Below are positions 59,620 through 64,000 of a stretch of DNA of 64,000 bases, in pieces. A program made the translations under genes and the position numbers. Positions within the stretch are counted from its first letter, which is position 1. Each line of letters begins with the position of its first letter. The stretch covers positions 3,216,178 to 3,280,177 of the forward strand of contig QRFJ01000057.1 in the NCBI GenBank assembly GCA_006176705.1, written 5' to 3'. The stretch is from Cocos nucifera. Its lineage: Eukaryota > Streptophyta > Magnoliopsida > Arecales > Arecaceae. The notes beneath the pieces are model-generated. The model worked only from the letters and a program-made list of their open reading frames with translations. It did no database searches and was not told the origin of the DNA.

Positions 59620-61250
59620 TTCCTCTATAGGTCAGTCTTGCTCCGAGGTATTTCCAGCGAGATGCCCTCCAGTGATTACTCTGATCTCACCCTCTATCTA
59701 TTGTTCTACATGAGAATCCTCCTGCCTAGGTTATTCGCGGCATGGGTTGAGCGGAATTCTTTGCTCATCAACATAGTGTTGGAGCCGTCCTCTTCTAATC
59801 AATGCTTCTATTTCTTCTTTAAGCTGCCAGCATTCTTTCCTATCATGCCCATGATCATGATGATATCTATAGTATTTTCTTGGATTCCTCACTCGGGCAG
59901 AAGTCACCATCTTCTTTGGTTGTGGTATATCTTCTTGTCATTCTATCTCCATCAGAATTTGAGCCCGGATAGTGTTAAGCAGGGTGTAATAATTGAACCT
60001 CCTAGGTGGAATTTTAGATCGATGCCGAGGCTTTGGAGATGTAGGTCGGCCACTCCGAGGTGGAGTATGCGACCGACGAGGGTGTGGCTCCTCCCGTCAA
60101 TGCTGCATCCACCGGCAGTCTTTCTTCTTCTCCTGCTTTTGGGTCGGCCCTGACCTACCGCCTTGGTTACTTCCTTGCTAGTCCCAGGCTTCCTCGGCTT
60201 GGGCATACTTCTCAGTCTGCTCCAACATGTCGATGAAGTCCTTCGGATAATCCAGGTTAAGAGAGAACAATAGGTCATTTTGAAGAAGTCCGGCCTTGAG
60301 TGCCATCATAGCGACCGACTGATCTAAATTTTGGACCTCTAAGATGGCAGCATTGAAGTGGTTGATGTACTCCCGAAGAGGCTCGTTCTTCTGCTGCTTG
60401 ATACTCACGAGAAAATTTGAGTTATGGCATTACCGATGACTATTGATGAAATAAACAACAAATAGGCAGCTCAGCTAATGGAAGGAATCTACGAAGCCAG
60501 GCTTCAAATTTGAATGCCAATGTCAAGCCATATTTCTCAAAGTCGAAGAAAAAGCTCGACATAAGATCGTATCACCAGTCCCTTATAGGTGCATGAGAGT
60601 TCGGAAGCTATCTAGATGATCGACGGGATCGACCGTTCCGTCATAAGGCTCCATTTAAGGAATCTTGAATCATGACGGCAGAGGTTCATTTATGATTTTT
60701 TAGATAAACGGGGAATTGATATTGAAACCCAAGTCATCCCCCTGTTGCTTTGGCTGCCATAATGCATCTAGCTGCTATTGCATTTCTTGAAGCTTTTTCT
60801 CTATGTCGTCTTCCCAAGTAGCTCGATGTCGAGGAGTCGCATGGCCTAGGATAGAATCTCTTCTAGAAACAGGCATAGGTGAGCATCCAGGTCTTCAACG
60901 AGGAGGGTTAATAGGTTGGCTATGATGACTTGCTTTCATCCTTGGGCTTCTAGGGCATCGTTCCTTCGATCTTCCTCAAGTCGGTCTTGAATTTTCGTCA
61001 ATCAAATGGCGCTCGTTGGCCTATTGTATTCTTCTTACGGTAGTCGAGAGTGCTTGCACCTAGTGGACTAGCATATTATATTGCTCCTGTGAAATCGTTG
61101 GTGCTGCTGATGAATTTTTCTGAATTGATGATGGTGGTGCGTTAATCGGCTGAACATTGTTAGTTCGCCGATCATTGGAACGCTGAGATACTTTTGATGC
61201 TCTCCTTCCAGTCCTCATGATAACTGGTGACGAGCTTTCTCCTCTCAAGA
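59620..61250 (-). pseudogene. gag of the Tat element, broken
   Basis: N-terminal part 61248-61060 (MRGESSSPVIMRTGRRASK...ISQEQYNMLVH) ends at a stop. The capsid-like part 60408-60178 reads QQKNEPLREYINHFNAAILE, VAMMALKAGLLQNDLLFSL and EQTEKYAQAEEA, typical of retrotransposon gag. The C-terminal motif YYRYHHDHGHDRKEC lies at 59830-59874 and matches the relic in the element at 9616-15467. Several stops and frame changes separate the pieces. Confidence 0.82.
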
Positions 61251-61274
61251 TTAGACCTCGAAATCAGTTGAGGG

Positions 61275-61291
61275 CCCTCCTTCTAGTGCCA
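61275..61291 (-). other. Primer binding site of the Tat element
   Basis: On the minus strand TGGCACTAGAAGGAGGG lies two bases inside the 5' LTR. It differs at three of 17 positions from the PBS at 10703-10719, suggesting the same tRNA primer type. Confidence 0.75.
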
Positions 61292-61293
61292 AC

Positions 61294-62198
61294 TGTTGCT
61301 CCTGAATCTTCCCACCTGAGGTTGACTACCGAGGAACCTATGGTCGAGAAAAAGCTATCATTGGAGCTTTGCTCGATCACCTGTAATGAAGTCCTCACTG
61401 GGGTATTCTCTGGTGAAGACCCTTCGACGCTCAAGTTAGGAGACTGGAGAATAAAGAGAGGAAAAAGCGTCGAATTGAGTGTATACTTGGAGGGTTCTGG
61501 AGCTTCTTTATTTATAGGAGAGGTATTAGAGTCGTGCCCATCTCGGAGTCTAACGACTTCTCAAATTTGATGCTTTGGATTGATTTGGGTAAGGTTTTTC
61601 CTTTTTAGAGAGATGGAATTGCGACGGACTTCTTCTTTATCCGAATTTTTCTAATTAGGAAAGAAAATGGATCTGATGAAGATGATAATACCTTGGTAAA
61701 GATGATCAATAATAGACCGTTCAATATTGATCGGTTATATACGAGTAACTAGTAGGTCATCCGAATATTGGTCGGCTAAAATTGATCAATATTATATAGA
61801 TCGTCCGTGAATAATTCAATCAATAAAATTCTTCTTTGGTGATAGCTCGACCGTATACGATCTATGGCGAACCATCAGCGAACCAATGGCCTGTCGTAAT
61901 GGCCAGTCATACGTAGCCAACCTATTTCAATAGGTCGGCAAAAATCAAGAAATAAATAGGTTGGCAAAAATCGAGAAATACCAAGCCGAGGATAAGGTAT
62001 AACGAACCTTCAACATCCTTAGAACAGCTCGTCTAGGAGCAAACTTCAGTAGGTCGGTGTCACTTTCGGCAAGACGTTCTTGAAAATTGCTCATTCAAGA
62101 TCGATCTATAGCGAATCACGAGTGAGCGAATAGCTTCTCTATAGTAACTGATCTCGATATATATTGTGCCGAGGTCGAGCTATGGATATCCCATAACA
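61294..62198 (-). repeat. 5' LTR of the Tat element (right copy)
   Basis: It is 905 bp; on the plus strand it begins TGTTGCTCCTGAATC and ends CCATAACA. A minus-strand TATA box (CTATAAATAAAG) lies near 61,515. Flanking five bases (GTTCC) resemble but do not equal those left of the 3' LTR (ATTTC), so the target duplication is lost or eroded. Confidence 0.88.
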
Positions 62199-62333
62199 GT
62201 TCCTAAAAAAGTTGAAGACTTTTTATGCAAAGCAGCAAAAATTGGCAGCTAGTGATTAGAATGATCCTTTTCTAATTCAAAATTTTTAAACAAACTTAAA
62301 TAACAATGAATCTTTTCCAACAATGAATGACGT

Positions 62334-63061
62334 TGTTGCGACCAATCCTCTGATTTGCTTATTGTCAGCCAAAGTTATCTGTAAAAGAAAGTCCGCACTA
62401 ACTGAAAATATTTTTGGCAGAAATTCTTCGATGCTTAAGTCAATGGAGGATTGGTGAATAGGATAATTTGAATAGAGTCAGGCAGAGTTTTAGCCCAAAA
62501 TTTTCTTTTACCAAAGTACTTGGTTTATCCTTTTTTTAAATGCGAATGTAGTAGTAACCATCTGTAACGATTAGATATCATGGGTCTCGCTTATTTCAAC
62601 ATTTAGTAAGTAGTTAATGCTCATTATGTGATTATGGAGCAGCCGTTACGCATATTTTACACCAAAAATATCGGTCATGCCAATTATATATTGGTAATAC
62701 CAATTATATATTGGCATCTAGTTGTTATCTTGACCTGTCAATGATTATCTGTTCGATTGAGTTATTCTTTTTGGAGAATTGATCGTGAGTCACCAACCAA
62801 CAATCGACTGACCGTCAAAAGTCGACGAGATGAGAGTCAACGAGTCGATTGATGTCTGGTTGAGGGCAAATGATCATTAGTCGATTGGCCGATTTATAGT
62901 CGGTCATCTGAAGGGTACGATCGACTTATAGCCATCTATCATAAATCAAAAATTTATCATGGTCGTCGTTTAGTCGAAGATATCATCCTTTAGTCGATGA
63001 AGTTGACTGTCTCTCATCGATCGGATGCTAAATTGGGGTGGCTGAATCTATGAACCCAACA
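62334..63061 (-). repeat. Solo LTR of a related Ty3/gypsy family
   Basis: On the plus strand it runs from TGTTGCGACC to GAACCCAACA (TG...CA, about 728 bp). It contains the TTCGATGCTTAAGTCA block shared with the neighbouring Tat LTRs. Its right 137 bases are the reverse complement of the LTR fragment at 63246-63382. No PBS or PPT adjoins it. The left end is less certain than the right, and no target duplication was found. Confidence 0.55.
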
Positions 63062-63229
63062 GTCTGCACAATCATCAGAACGACCAGTTGTCCCTTGATT
63101 TATGAGACAATCATTAATGCCAAAAGAAAAATAACCATCAAATCAAAATTCAAGATAATTAATAAAGGCTCTCGTCGTTCAAAATGCCGAACCACATGGT
63201 AAGCCACATATCCCCATCACTTTGAACTT

Positions 63230-63382
63230 GAGAGTGGGGGGCAACTGTTGAGTTCATAGATTTAGCCACCCCGATTTGGCATCCGACCAATGAGAGACAA
63301 TCAACTTCATCAACTAAAGGATGATACGTCCGACTAAACGACAACCATAATAAATTTCTGATTTATGATAGACGACTATAAG
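63230..63382 (+). mobile_element. PPT plus truncated 3' LTR start of the same family, opposite orientation
   Basis: GAGAGTGGGGGGCAAC (63230-63245) is a polypurine tract of the type in the other two elements. It is followed at once by an LTR start TGTTGAGTTCATAG. The LTR breaks off at 63382 where another LTR begins. The remaining LTR piece is inverted relative to the solo LTR at 62334-63061. Confidence 0.65.
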
Positions 63383-64000
63383 TGTTAGATATGTATGCCC
63401 TAGAAGTCAGAATTGACTAACACTTGTAATACACTTCTAAGGATAAAATTATAATTTTGACTATAAATAATAAAATAGATTATTTTCTATCACATAAGTG
63501 TATTTAGTGTCTGTGATACATTCCTTGAGTTAATGGTAATGATAATTCATACTTTAAAGAGTTGAAAATTTAATACATGAATTTTTATTTATTAACTCAT
63601 AAAATGCTCCTGACCGTAGGATCATCATGAGGATGGTGATTGATTCGAAAGGTTAGTGTACAATCGCTTCTTTATAGATGAGTCTTAAGTCTACGGTGTA
63701 GAGACACCGGAGCGAGTGTACAGATATTCGTTAGAGAACGAGGGCACTGAACGTGACCACTTCGAGTAGTCATAAGAAAGTCTACCTTTTCGTCGATGAC
63801 TGACTCGATGCTGCAGTGGTGTGTCTGGTTCTTTGATCTGAGATGCATCGATAGTTCACTCTGTGGATGTTATAGTTTGACTACACCATGACTCGATCTC
63901 CTAGCCATTCAGAATCCTGAGGTGTATGTCGGCTATAGCATGTTCATTATAGGAATTGAATTGCACCAAGATGGAATCTATCTACTTCGGTGAATGAGGA
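63383..64000 (+). mobile_element. Start of a copia-like LTR, cut by the window edge
   Basis: A new LTR-like sequence starts TGTTAGATATGTATGCCCTA exactly where the previous LTR stops and runs to the window end. The style of its start resembles plant Ty1/copia LTRs. The five bases before it are ATAAG, the expected left target duplication. The internal region and second LTR are out of view, so class and completeness are tentative. Confidence 0.5.

Larger units (their letters stand above)
51439..62198 (-). mobile_element. Old Ty3/gypsy Tat-lineage retrotransposon with antisense ORF
   Basis: The element is 10.8 kb on the minus strand. The right LTR (61294-62198) is the 5' LTR and the left (51439-52306) the 3' LTR. 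Reading right to left: PBS, gag with HHDHGHD motif, protease, reverse transcriptase (YIDDM), RNase H, a second RNase H, integrase, a 14-unit tandem array, an antisense PF04195-like ORF with its own TATA box, PPT and 3' LTR. The extra RNase H and the antisense ORF between integrase and 3' LTR are marks of the Tat lineage. Every coding part has in-frame stops, the LTRs differ strongly (roughly 80% by eye in an aligned stretch), and no clear target duplication remains. It is a fossil insertion. Confidence 0.92.

Overview
This is eukaryotic nuclear DNA from a flowering plant, almost certainly a monocot. The genes have introns and plant-type proteins, and plant-type LTR retrotransposons lie between them. 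A GGTATGG/TACGG-rich repeat in the introns and the style of the Tat-type elements fit a palm (oil palm or date palm), but that is inference. There are no bacterial, CRISPR or operon features.

Host genes from left to right. (1) The 5' end of the exocyst subunit gene SEC5 on the minus strand: two exons at 246-2236, with the rest off the left edge. (2) A single-exon PORR-domain organellar RNA-binding protein on the plus strand, 7773-9020. (3) A complete soluble inorganic pyrophosphatase gene on the plus strand, with TATA box, 5'UTR intron and eight coding exons, 20067-23100. (4) A complete MINDY-type deubiquitinase with an N-terminal UIM on the plus strand, seven coding exons, 25496-36837. (5) The R-SNARE/longin gene YKT6 on the minus strand, six coding exons over 13.2 kb, 37806-51009. 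Genes 4 and 5 converge tail to tail. These are housekeeping functions (exocytosis, organelle RNA processing, PPi removal, deubiquitination, membrane fusion). They are neighbours without any obvious shared regulation.

Mobile DNA. A fairly young LTR element, 9616-15467, has a 5-bp target duplication, a matching PBS and PPT, and LTRs of about 1.08 kb. It has no pol: its interior holds two gag relics, a degenerate array of about 290-bp units and a minisatellite of about 34 units. A much older Ty3/gypsy Tat-lineage element on the minus strand, 51439-62198, keeps recognisable gag, PR, RT, RNase H, a second RNase H and integrase, all broken by stops. Like other Tat elements it carries an antisense ORF (PF04195-like) with its own TATA box, and a second tandem array. 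The right edge is a nest: a solo LTR, an inverted LTR fragment of the same family, and a copia-like LTR inserted into it. Smaller relics lie at 3265-4200 and in a YKT6 intron.

The most notable observations are: the YKT6 last intron, which lacks an AG at the expected acceptor; the hairpin-bearing minisatellites inside two related retroelements; the antisense ORF; and a 60-codon uORF in the MINDY leader. I found no convincing new multi-gene system. All exon boundaries were read by eye from GT/AG sites and protein continuity.
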